Source of the DNA: Akebia trifoliata | Lineage: Eukaryota > Streptophyta > Magnoliopsida > Ranunculales > Lardizabalaceae | DNA: 64,000 nucleotides | Reading direction: 5' to 3' | Assembly (NCBI GenBank): GCA_017979445.1 | Contig: CM030706.1 | Coordinates: 28,556,493-28,620,492 of the forward strand | In this document: positions 1 through 10,519 of the stretch, in pieces | Layout: the number at the start of each line of letters is the position of its first letter | How positions within the stretch are numbered: position 1 is the stretch's first letter | Position numbers and translations under genes: made by a program | The notes under the pieces: model-generated | The model's input: only the letters and a program-made list of their open reading frames with translations | The model's database searches: none | Told to the model about the DNA's origin: nothing

Positions 1-1083
1 AACAATATGCAAAATACCGATTTCGTCTCAAAAATTTATATAAATAAATTAAAATTTTTTTTTACTATTCATCTTCCAAAGTCGTCCAAAAAAACCAACC
101 AACATTTTAAAAAATAATTTATTTTTCCCTCGACTTTTCGACTTTGATTCGCTACGAACGGTCAATCTTTGATCGCCAACGCAGAATGGAGAAATGTTCG
201 CAGCCTCGTTCTCTATAATACCCACCCAAGTTCCTTCTATTTTCTTTTCTTTTTCATCTCTATCGTTAAAAAAATTTTATATATATACGGGGGTTTCACA
301 ACTTTGACCTCGAATTTTATCCGTTTCAGAGTCAAACTGTCCTCTACCTTAGAAGGGAGAAATGACAACGGTATCGAGATCTTCGAAACCACTGAGGTAG
401 ATTAAAAAATCAATTGCTTTGAAGTTTGATCCATCTCAATTTTGATGTCAATCATCTCGATTTTCGTGCACACGTTTCGATTATCTCTCATAGAGATAGT
501 AAGGAACTCTTAAGTTCTATTAGTAATCTTAGATTGTAAAAATTACATGTAGGATTTTATTAAAAATTTGTGTTGTGTTTCCAAAAATATAGAAATCAAT
601 TGGTTATTTCAAATTCACGTCAGAACTTTCATGTTTGATATGTTTTATTATATTTTATAACAAATTATACGTGAGTAGGTATTTCACTGGGTTATTTCCG
701 TTAGTTTAGTCTTGTGCATTCTTCAAATCTCGTTTTGATCTATGTTTTGTACTTTTTCAATGTTATTGATAAAAATGAATTTTATAGTTGGAAAAATGAT
801 TTAATATTCAATAAACTCATATTGCGTTGATGAATATCAAAAAATGGATATTTTGTTTGAGAGATTGAAAATTATAAAAAATCGAAAAAAGAAAAAAAGG
901 ATATGAGACTGTAAAATGTCAGAGTCACACTTGAGGGGTGATGTCTGCATTTTACATTGTTGTGTTGTGTGTAGGTTGGTGAATGGATATCCAAGGATAA
1001 TGTTATTGGTTACATGTTTATTTACTTTCTGTTAGCGCGAGGCGCTGTTTATTTTTTCGTTATGTTATTTATTTTAGGCTAGG
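1..1083 (+). repeat. Family-1 long LTR, 5' piece (L1), cut by window edge
   Basis: This is the left part of a + strand family-1 LTR. It aligns with the reverse complement of the LTRs of elements A and B. It begins just before the TATA box (TATATAAATA at 37-46), so the first ~450 bp of U3 lie outside the window. It includes the leader with a repeated RS..LY motif (169-405) and the AGCGC/GCGCT hairpin at 1034-1046. It stops abruptly at 1083 where another LTR of the same family is inserted, and resumes at 4124. Confidence 0.85.
37..46 (+). promoter_or_regulatory. Putative LTR TATA box (L1)
   Basis: TATATAAATA precedes a pyrimidine-rich stretch with CATCTTCC. The same element stands at the same LTR position in L2 (1523-1532). 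This is the expected place for an LTR RNA polymerase II promoter, and would put the U3/R boundary about 30 bp downstream. Confidence 0.45.
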
Positions 1084-1522
1084 TGTAAAATTTGGAATTT
1101 TCAATTCGTATCTCCAAGAAAAATAAATAGTAGAATTTTAAAAAAATCTTAAAAGTGGGACTTAGGGGTAAAATTTTAGGAGTTTCTGATCATTTTTAAT
1201 GGAATCTTACCTCACCATTGGATTCAAAATGATCAAAAAACATACTTTAGCTTGTAAGCACACTTAAATGTGAGTTCGAATATAAAAGTTGCAGGAAGTC
1301 GAATTATTGTCAAAAACGAAAACAACATCAAGTTTATGGGTCACCTCAGGCTAACAATGTAAATTTTTGATGGAGACATAATTTGGAGAAATTGACTGTA
1401 CCATTAGATCCAGATTGAAAAATTAGGTGAAATAGAATATTTATTTGTCAGTTTTGGAGTCCGGATCGTCAAGTTATCGTCGATCAAAACAATAGGCGAA
1501 ATACCGAATTCGTCTCAAATTT

Positions 1523-1532
1523 TATATAAATA
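1523..1532 (+). promoter_or_regulatory. Putative LTR TATA box (L2)
   Basis: TATATAAATA lies ~440 bp into the LTR, followed by the pyrimidine-rich CATCTTCCCC block. The position is conserved with L1. Confidence 0.45.
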
Positions 1533-1654
1533 ATATTTTAATTTTTTTTTATATCTCATCTTCCCCAACTCGTCTATACAGTCGCGCGACAAATAAAAAC
1601 AAAAAAAAATTCATTTTTTTTCCTTCGATCTTCTACCTCAGATCCTTCGTAAAC

Positions 1655-2060
1655 AGTTCACTTTCGACGATCGCCGCAGAAGAGAAAAAGATCCGCAGCT
1701 GCGTTTTCTACAAAACCCACCCAACCTCGTTCCATTTCACTTTTTTTTTCATCCAATATCGTTAAAAATCAATCGTATTTATATACGAAAATTTCGAAAC
1801 TTTGACCTCGGATTTCGTCCGTTTCAGGGTCAAATCGTCTTCCGACGCAGAAGGGAGAAACGTCCGCAGTCTCATTCTATACATAACCCAACCAAATTCC
1901 TTTCGTTTTCTCGTCTTTTTCAACCCGTATCGTCAAAAATCAGCTGTACGTATATACGTGAATTTCGAAAACTTCGACCTCAAATTTCATCCGTTTTTAG
2001 GTCAAACCGCTTTCCGCCATAGAAGGGAGAAGAGACGAGCACATCGAGATCTTCAAAACC
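1655..2060 (+). repeat. ~171-bp tandem repeat inside the LTR leader (2.5-3 units)
   Basis: The landmark CGCAGAAGRGAGAAA recurs near 1675, 1846 and 2017, a spacing of 171-172 bp. Each unit carries a gtttca-gggtcaaa box, then RNVRS-like coding text, then a TATACGAAAATTTCGAAAC-like segment. The same array is present in the LTRs of A (12565-12985 and 19070-19480), B (about 35880-36270 and 42350-42730) and, decayed, L1. It is missing from the second LTR type (L3, L6, L10). Confidence 0.75.
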
Positions 2061-4123
2061 ACCTGGCCGGTTTCAAAAATCAACCGCTTCAAAGTTTGGT
2101 AAGTCTCAATTTCTGTGTCGATCGCCTCGATTTTCACGCACGTGCTTCTATCCCTTCGCCTAGAGATAGTAAGGAATTCTCAATTTCTATTAGTAATCGT
2201 AGATTGTGAAAATTGCATTTAGGATTTTATTGAAAAAAAATTGGATGTATTTCCGAAATATAGAATTCTTTTGTTATTTAAAAAATTCAACCCAGAAATT
2301 GCATGTTTGATATGTTTAATTATATTTTTAATAAATTATACGTGGGTAGGGTATTTTAACGGGTTATTTCCATCAATTGGGTCTTGTGCACTGCTCGGAC
2401 CCCGTTTTGATATAAAATTTATTTATTTTTTCAATATTATTGATAAAAATAAATTCTTTAGCTGGAAAATGTGATTTAATATTCAATGAACTCATATTGA
2501 GTTGATGAATATCAGAAAATGAATGTTTTATTGAAGAGATTGAAAATTGTAAAAATCAGAAAAAGGGAAAAAAGGTATGAACGGTAAAATGTCAGAGTCA
2601 CACCCGAGGGGTGATGTCTGCATTTTACGTTGTTGTATTGTGTGCAGGTTGGTGAACAGATATCCAGGGATAATATTATTGGTTGCATGTTTATTTAAAT
2701 TTCTGTTAGCGCGAGGCGCTGTTTACGTTTCCATTTTGTTATTTATTTTAGGCCGGGTGGCCACACTTACATGGTAGGAAACTGGATATCTATTCTCAAC
2801 CTTGTATTATTAATTTCTCTTTTATTTTCAAATGAAAATAATATACATATGTAGCTATTTTGTGAGCTGTTAAAGAGTTTGTGAATGCCTGAAGGGATAG
2901 TGCGTCATATCATCTGGAGTGGTGTATTATCCTGGGATGTACGGTAGGGACCACCAAGCTCATACGTGGTATGAGACGCGTATGAGAATGGAGTCACAAC
3001 TGGAATCCGGGTTATTCCTCTCTATTTTTATCAGTGAACTTGTAATGTAAAGGTGGTCGTATACGAATGGTTTGTATATTTGGGAATCACATGCACGCCT
3101 GATAGGCATAGACGAAGATGATTAGTCAGTGATCACTAACAATTTATAGTAGTCGAACGTTTTGACACATCGAAAAGAGACCCATTGCTTACGGTCATGT
3201 TAAACGGCCAGCCTGAGCCGGATAAATGGTCAACCAAGGGTGGTAAGTGCAGTGAATGGCCACAAAATCAAGAACTAAAAGTCAGAGAAGAATTGTAACA
3301 TCATGTCTTGACTGGGAACGATCTAGTCGTGAATCCCAATTCTCTAATTCCAATACTCCACCATTGTATACTATGTATCTGTTGCTTATTTTGATATATA
3401 AAATGAAATCCATGTTTAATGTTTCTATTTGATCAATTAGATTTGTATAAAAAGAGAATGTTATAGTGAGTAATGATGATCGATGTAATGTGAGTTTTAA
3501 AATGTTTAGTTGCTCATCCCTGGCTATATGTACTAGTTAATCGTAGTTCTTTTGTAAAACTTTTCATATTTTAAAATGATTCAGTATGTTTATTCGTTCA
3601 TGTTAGGAGTGATTATTGGCAGAAATTGTGTTCTTCCTTGCTGGGTAACCATTGTTACTCATCCTTTCTTTCTTCATTTTTTTTAGTTTCAGATTTGAAG
3701 TCTGACGAAACAAGTGTATAAAACGAGTGAGAATCATCTGGTGGGTCAGATAGACAGCCAGAGTCCGTCACTTGGTGAGTATTGGGGTTATTACCCCTAG
3801 TGGTGTCGATTCGTCCAAGAGTAATATAGATTTTTATTCTGAGCGTTAGGACTTTTGTTAGAGTGAGAAATTTTTGTATAATCCTGTGTATAAATTTCTT
3901 TATCCACACTCTGATCTATCGTACGATATTAGATGTATATAAACTTCCGCTAGTTATTATATTATGTATGTATATGCAAGATTGTATGTCGTTTATCAGG
4001 TGCAAGTTGAACGCCTTGGAATGCTAATATAAACAGAGGACACCATGCCGAAATTTTGAGGTGCCACCTAGTACCTCGAGATTTGACATGAGGATTTGTG
4101 TTAATGTTCGGCGGGACGCCACA

Positions 4124-5505
4124 CCAGGTGGTCACCGTTGTATGATAGGAAACTGGATATCTATTCTCAACCTTGTATTGTTAAATTTTCTTTTATTTTC
4201 AAATAAAAATAATATATATATATACATATAGCTATTTTGTGAGCTGTTAAAGAGTCTATAAATGCTTGAAGGGATAGTGCGTCATATCATCCGGAGTGGT
4301 GTACTATCCTGGGATATACGGTAGGGACCACTAAGCTTATACGTAGTATGGGACGCGTATGAGAGTGGAGTCACAACTGGAATCCAGGTTCATTCCTCTC
4401 TATCTTTACCAGTGAACTTATAATGTAAAGGTGGTCGTTTACGAATAGTTTGTATATTTAGAAATCACATGCACACCTGATAGGCATAGACGAAAATGAT
4501 TAGTCAGTGATCACTAACAATCTATAATAGTCGAATGTTCTGACACATCGAAAAGAGACCCATTGCTTACGGTCACCTCAAACGGTCAGTCTGAGTCGGA
4601 TAAATAGTCCCGCAAGTGTGGGTTATAATGACCAGCCACAATATTAGGAATTAATACTTTATTATGAAATATCATGTCCCGACTGGGAGCGATCTAGTCG
4701 GGAATCCCAAGTCTCTAATTCAACTACTCCACCATTATGTATTATGTACATATTGCCTTATTTTGATATATAAAATGAAATGCATGTTTATTCAAAAATT
4801 TAATGTTTTTATTTGACTAATTAGATTTGTATAAAAAAAATGTTATAGTAAGTATTGTTGATCGATGTAATGTGAGTTTTAAAATATTTAGTTGCTCATC
4901 CCTAGCTATATATACTAGTTAATCATAGTTTATTCTGTAAAACTTTACAGATGTTAAAATGATTTAGTATGATTATTTGTTCATGTTAGAAGAGGTTATT
5001 GGCAGAAATTAGTTTCTTCCTTATTGGGTAACCAGTGTTACTCACCCTTTTTTTCTTCATTTTTTTTAGTTTTAGATCTGAAGCTTGGCGAGGCAAGTGT
5101 AGAAACGAGAGAGAATCTTCTGATGGGTCAGATAGATAGCCAGAGTTCGTTACTTGGTGAGTATTAGGGTTATACCCCTAATGGTGTTGATTTGTCCAAG
5201 AGTATTATAGATTTTGTTTTGAGCGATATGAATTTTGTTAGAGTGAGAAATTTTTGTATAATCTGGTATATAAATTTCTTCTTCCGCACTCTAATCTATC
5301 ATACGTTATTAAATGTATATAGGCTTTCGCTAGTATTATATTTTTGTATGTATATATGTAGGATTATATGTCATTTATCAAGTGCAGGTTGAACGCTTTG
5401 GAATGCTAACATAAACAGAGGAGATCATGCCACAATTTTGAGGCACGACATAGTGGCTCGAGATCTGACATGGGGCTTTGTGTTAGCGTTTGGCGGGACG
5501 CCACA
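4124..5505 (+). repeat. Family-1 long LTR, 3' piece (L1 continued)
   Basis: This continues the LTR interrupted at 1083. It resumes with the conserved gtggccac/catggtagg block and runs to the LTR end GGCGGGACGCCACA at 5505. No primer-binding site follows (next bases ggtccgtt), so it is either a solo LTR or the 3' LTR of an element lying to the left of the window. Its palindrome, CTCATACG-type inverted repeat and terminal sequence match the other copies. Confidence 0.85.
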
Positions 5506-6687
5506 GGTCCGTTCTCTCATATACCCCTAATTTCCTTGGCATTTTCTGTTGTAATTTTTTATTTTTTGATAGTTTAAATTTTTTCAAATTCTAAGAAGGG
5601 GATGGTGTACCTTGGTTACTCAATGAGTACAAGTATTAGTTTCATAACTTCTCTTTGTCTCCTTACAATGACCATAGGCTAGACTACCTCCATTAGTAAG
5701 TGGAGGAAGCCTAAGAGAAACTTTTTAATTCTAAATTTTAGTTCTTATTCCTTCCTATTTCTTTATGATTATTAGGTTCTCTTCAAGGACTCCAATGGAT
5801 TAAAGCTTTAAATGAGTCCTTATACCTTTTATGCTTAACTTAGATGTTTTATTCTTAGATAAGATCAAGATAAAATACTTAATCTAAATAATTGGTAATG
5901 AGAGCTTTATACATTAGTGAGTGAAGGAGTCCAAACTATTGTGTTGTTTAAACTTCATGTTATATTTTCCAGCCCAAGGAGCTCACACCAAGCCCTTGGA
6001 GTTGAGTTAAAATAGGGATATAACTTAGAGATGTGATTTTAATTGTTAGGCCTAAGTTACTCTAATCACTAATTACATTCTTCTTCAATTGTTTCTTAGT
6101 TTAATTTTCATTTTAACCATTCCTTTGCATTTTTGTTACACAAACACAAAAACAGATTTTAAAATAGTGACTTAAATTAACTTCATTTTGTCCTAGTTTG
6201 GTGATAACCCCCCCTTTCTCTTGGGTTCGATCCCTTACTTATCCCATAAGTCAAGAAAAGTTATAAACATATATTAATTTATGATAGAGGATGAAAATAT
6301 CATCCACAAAACTTGGAGAAATAAGGCCAAGTAGTTGTGAGGATCAATTTTCTAATAGAATTTGTTGAAGGACCAAGCCAAAAGGACTCAATCTTGCTAG
6401 TAACACAAACTAGGAAAAAAAATAAGTTATTGACACTTATGGAAAAAATAGACTAGTGTATACCCATGGCACAAAATCATTTTTTTCTTTGGGCATGGAC
6501 GTATGCCAAGTTTTGATGTTTCTACTTTTGCCTCCTTGGGTATATGAGTTATTTTTCTCTTTGGTTAGCTTCATAGACACTCGAAATTGCCCTGACATGA
6601 AAATCATTCAAGACCAAAGAGATCAGTGGATTATTTGGGTCAAGACTCATTTGAAAGTCAACATAAGGACTTTGGTCTGATTTAGTA
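5506..6687. other. Unassigned AT-rich stretch
   Basis: There is no recognisable coding region. A 74-codon open frame at 6456-6680 has no family resemblance. The tRNA B-box-like GGTTCGATCCC at 6224-6234 lacks a matching A box and cloverleaf. The sequence directly left of 6688 continues into 10108, so this is older DNA that received the L3 insertion. Confidence 0.5.
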
Positions 6688-7106
6688 TGTAACACCCTGT
6701 ATTTTTAACTCGTATATCGAGGAGATTAGATAGTATTTATTCAAAAAATATTCTAAAAAGATAACTTAGAGTAAAGTACCCGGATTATGCTATGGTCATT
6801 TTTGTTAAAAATTAACTTCGCCATTAGTTTCAAAACGATCGAAATATATACTTTAGCTTGTAAGCAAGCTTGAACTCAAGTTCGGGTAGAAAAGTTAACA
6901 AATTCTCGAATTTTGTTTTAAGTGGGACCCCAAAATAGTAGAATTTCGTTAGAACAAGAATCAGGAAGATTCAACCACTCCATTAGGACCGCAACAAAAA
7001 ATTATTCGAAATGGTATACTCGTTTGTCATTTTTTGAGTCCGAATAGTTAAGTTACGGTCGAAACTAGGAATAGTAAAGAAATTACAAGTATGCCCTCAA
7101 CTTTGT

Positions 7107-7114
7107 TATAAAAG
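7107..7114 (+). promoter_or_regulatory. Putative LTR TATA box (type II LTR)
   Basis: TATAAAAG is followed by a run of TTTCATTTCATTTC and CTTCTTC, as expected for a transcription start ~30 bp downstream. The same motif is at 27753-27760 in L6 and, on the - strand, in L10 near 61515. Confidence 0.55.
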
Positions 7115-7797
7115 AAAAATATGACTTTCTTTCATTTCATTTCATTTCTCTTCTTCTTTAAAGAACCCAAGCATCAAGCATTTTCTCAACCTAGGGCTTC
7201 TTCTCTTCACCTCAAGATTAATTAAGAAGGAATGACCATTGAAGCCCGACGAAGAAGACAAAGTTGTCGGCTACGACGATAGCTACAACCTCACCCTCTT
7301 GGTTAACCCATTCACATCCGTTTCCTCATCCTCCATCAGAAATCAGTGAGTAACTTAGGGTATCGTCACACTTGAAATTTCACCTTGTTAGTAGAGGCTC
7401 GTCTTCTAGCGTAGAAGTGGAGGAGAGTGCCGTCGTCGAAGGAGTTGTAGACCCTTGCCCTCTTTGCATCAAACTCAGCTCAACACCAACTCTTTCACCA
7501 CCAACTTTGATCCTTGCAGGAGTTCATCACCTTTGACGTCCACAAACAAGTAGGGGACTTTCAATTCCTATTGGTAACTTTAGATTTCTGAAAATATGCA
7601 TTTAGGGTGTTTTAACAAAGCTTATTGTTTATTTTGAATCGTAGAAATCTTTGTTTGAATTGAAATTCATGCTAAAAATAAGGATTTGATGTGTTTAATC
7701 TATGTTTTAAATGTTGAATTTATAGGTGGATTGAGGGATTTGAAGAATGGAACAAAGATCCAAAGAAGAGATCAAAAAACCCAAATAAGTATGGTTC

Positions 7798-7975
7798 AGG
7801 CTGTCGGCGTGAAGGGTCGGTGGCACCTATTGAAGGCATTCTGTCAGTCCCACCGACAGAATCAGGCTTCTGCCACCGATGAACCCAAAGCTCGCGTGAA
7901 ATTTTATGCTGTCGGCAGGAGCCGTCGGTCCCACCGACAAAACTATTGTTCTGCCATATCGACAGCCACTGACAG
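7798..7975 (+). repeat. Cluster of GTCGGT...ACCGAC hairpin motifs
   Basis: Short GC-rich palindromic motifs are repeated here: CTGTCAGTCCCACCGACAG, GTCGGTCCCACCGAC and related CTGTCGGC and GTCGGTGGCACC. L10 has the symmetrical CTGTCGGTGGGACCGACAG near 60747-60765. The cluster stands out from the AT-rich surroundings and is decayed in L6 (near 28405-28460). Confidence 0.6.
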
Positions 7976-10107
7976 AAACAGTTCTCTTTAGAATTGTGTT
8001 CTGACTTTTGCTTTTACCTACCCATTGACTATACTTGATTTCCCACCCTTCACTTCAATTTACTTCGAAAAATCAAAGTAAGTATCCATTTACTTTAAGT
8101 TCTTTAATGAAATGAAAGTTTTATCCCCCATTTCGGAACAATGGAAATGGTTTCAAGATCCAAATCTCAAAGGATCAAAATTCAAATTTTGGTTTCAAGA
8201 ACAAAACGTAAATTTCGACGTTTTTGGCAAGTTTTTAAAATGTAATAACTTTTGTATTACTTTGAATTAGATTACAAAAATTATATAGTGTCGAATCTCG
8301 TGATCGAGACTTTCATTTCGAAAAACCCGTGTTCAATTTCAAGAACTTTGAAAAATTAAGTTTCCGACACTTAGCCAAATTTTCACCAACTTTTCTTGTT
8401 TTTAACAGCTTTGGTCTCGTGCATCGCCGGGACCTTATTTTTTAATAAACTTTGATGGATTTCAATGGAAAGACTAAGAGAATGACTTTGAAAGATTGGA
8501 AATGGATGGTTGATTTGAAAAGATGAAAAGTGAGAATGTCGAGAGAATGGGAAAAGGGAATGAACGGTAAAATGTCAGAATCACACCCGAGGGGTAATGT
8601 CTGCATTTTACATTGTATTTTGTGTGTAGGTTGGTTAAAAGGATATCCAGGTTATTAATGAAAGGGTTGCATGTTTATTTACGATTATGTTAGCGCGTGC
8701 GCTGAGTATTATTATTTATTTTAGGTCGGGTGGCCACAGTTGCGTGGTAGGAACTGGATATCCATTCTCAACCCTGTTCTATTAATTTCTCTTTCGTTTT
8801 AAATGAAAATTCATATATATAGATAGTTATTTTGTGAGCTGTTAAAGGGTTTGTGAATGCTTGAAGGGATAGTGCGTCACATCATTCGGAGGGGTGCACT
8901 ACCCTAGGATGTACGGTAGGGACCACCAAGTTCATACGTGGTATGGGACGCGTATGAGAGTGGAGTCGCAACTGGAATTCGCGTCCATTCCTTTCTTATC
9001 TTTACCAGTGAACGTGTATTGTAAAGGTGGTCGTATACGAGTGGAGTGTCATTTGGAAATCACGTGCACGCCTAATACGCATAGACGAAGATGATTGGTC
9101 AGTGATCACTAACAATCTAGTAGTAGTCGAATGTTCTGACACATTGAAAAGAGACCCATTGCTTACGGTCATGTCAAACGGCCCGCCTGAGCCGGATAAA
9201 TGGTTACCAGTGTGGTAAACATAGCGACCGACCACAAAATCAAGAACTAAAAGTCAGATTTATGTTGTAACATCATGTCCCTACTAGGAGCGATCCAGTC
9301 GTGAATCCCAACGCTCAAATTCCAGTACTCCACCACTTGTATTATGTATCTGTTGTTATATTTCGAACTATAAATTGAAAAGCATGTTTACTATTTCAAT
9401 GTTGCCAACTGTATTTGCATAAAATTGAAAATGTATAATGAGTACGGATGATTGATGTTATGTATAACTTTTAAACTATTTAGTTGCTCATCCCTGGCTA
9501 TATGTACCAGTTAATCGTAGCTTCAATTGTAAAACTTGCATGTTTTGAAATGATGCAGTATGATTTATTCGATCACGTTAGGTTAGGTTATTAGTGGGAA
9601 TTGTTTGTGGACCTACTGGGTAACCATTGTTACTCACCCTTTCCTTCCATCTTTTTTTAGTTGTAGAGCCTATAGTTGGTGCAGCGGGTGCTGAGCTATT
9701 AGCCCAGGAACACCTGGCCGGTAAGATCGACGATCAGAGTCCGTTGTCCGGTGAGCATCATAACTACTTCTACTAGGAGTCTATTCGTCCTAGGAGGTGT
9801 ACATAGTGTTTTGGGACTGAGTACTAGGTCTATGTTAGAGTGAGGAAAATTTTGTAATCCTGTATAACTTTATACATTTTTGCGCAACTCTGACCTTTCT
9901 TCTTTTGTTGTTCATAAAATCTATCATCTTCCATTCCTTATTCATTATGGATTTGTGTTTTATACAGGATTGTTTGGAGTTGTTTATCAGGTTTGAGTTC
10001 CGTGAAACGCTAACATAAACAGAGGAGACCATGCTGAAATTTCGAGGTGCCACCTAGTGCCTTGAGGCGGCCTTGGGATTTGTGTTAGAGTTTGGCGGGG
10101 CGTTACA

Positions 10108-10519
10108 TAGTAAATAGGACCCAGGCCAAGTAATTAAATCAAACCTAGTGATATTTAGTAAATTGGACCTGATCTGATTTTGTAAATAGGAAATTATAGA
10201 GTAAGTTAGAGTTTTGGTCCCACATGTCACAAGTTCTTCTAAATTCAAGTTTGTTATGGAAATGTACATGTCACTATTCTACATCAGTTTTGCTGCCTAA
10301 ATAAAATATTTAAGGGTGTAATCACTATATCATCCCCTAGGTAATTTTGCTTCCCAAATGCCAATGTACATGGATGAGAAAATCACTTCTTTTCCCTACC
10401 TTCATTGATACAATATTTGCTTAACCCAAGGTTTTTTTGTGGAATAAAATGAAAGATAATGTGTTGGACAATCATATCTTTGGCCTATTTTGGGACTTGG
10501 TTGATTGGACTTTTTATAC
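10108..10519. other. Unassigned spacer between L3 and element A
   Basis: AT-rich, with no coding region recognised. The first 5 bp are the L3 target duplication and the last 5 (TATAC) are the element A target duplication. Two similar motifs, ttagtaaataggacc and ttagtaaattggacc, occur near 10108 and 10155. Confidence 0.5.

Larger units (their letters stand above)
1084..4123 (+). mobile_element. Solo LTR of family 1 (L2), nested in L1
   Basis: This is a complete 3040-bp LTR with no internal region. It starts TGTAAAATTTGG, a decayed form of the family start TGTAACACCCCG, and ends GGCGGGACGCCACA. The flanks CTAGG (1079-1083) and CCAGG (4124-4128) are a 5-bp target duplication with one mismatch. 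Joining 1083 to 4129 restores the uninterrupted sequence of the surrounding LTR. It contains the TATA box at 1523-1532, three imperfect ~171-bp leader repeats around 1655-2060, the hairpin at 2708-2720 and the palindrome AGTGATCACT at 3128-3137. It most likely arose by recombination between the two LTRs of a full element. Confidence 0.88.
6688..10107 (+). mobile_element. Solo LTR of family 1, type II leader (L3)
   Basis: This is a 3420-bp solo LTR starting TGTAACACCC and ending GGCGGGGCGTTACA. It is flanked by a perfect 5-bp target duplication TAGTA (6683-6687 and 10108-10112). The outer parts match the other family-1 LTRs closely. The centre (about 7115-7550) is different: it lacks the 171-bp repeats and has a strong TATAAAAG box, a CT-rich leader and, further on, GTCGGT/ACCGAC hairpins (about 7800-7975). 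The hairpin AGCGCGTGCGCT is at 8692-8703. Confidence 0.92.

Noticed and set aside
6224..6234. tRNA B box GGTTCGATCCC
   Set aside because: No matching A box at proper distance, no acceptor or anticodon stems. This wording is common in plant repeats.
9002..9235. Short ORFs around the AGTGATCACT palindrome (also 11281-11540, 29497-29719, 34447-34774, 40948-41242, 59605-59790)
   Set aside because: They recur on both strands of every LTR copy because the block is conserved DNA. There is no codon-like pattern or known domain.
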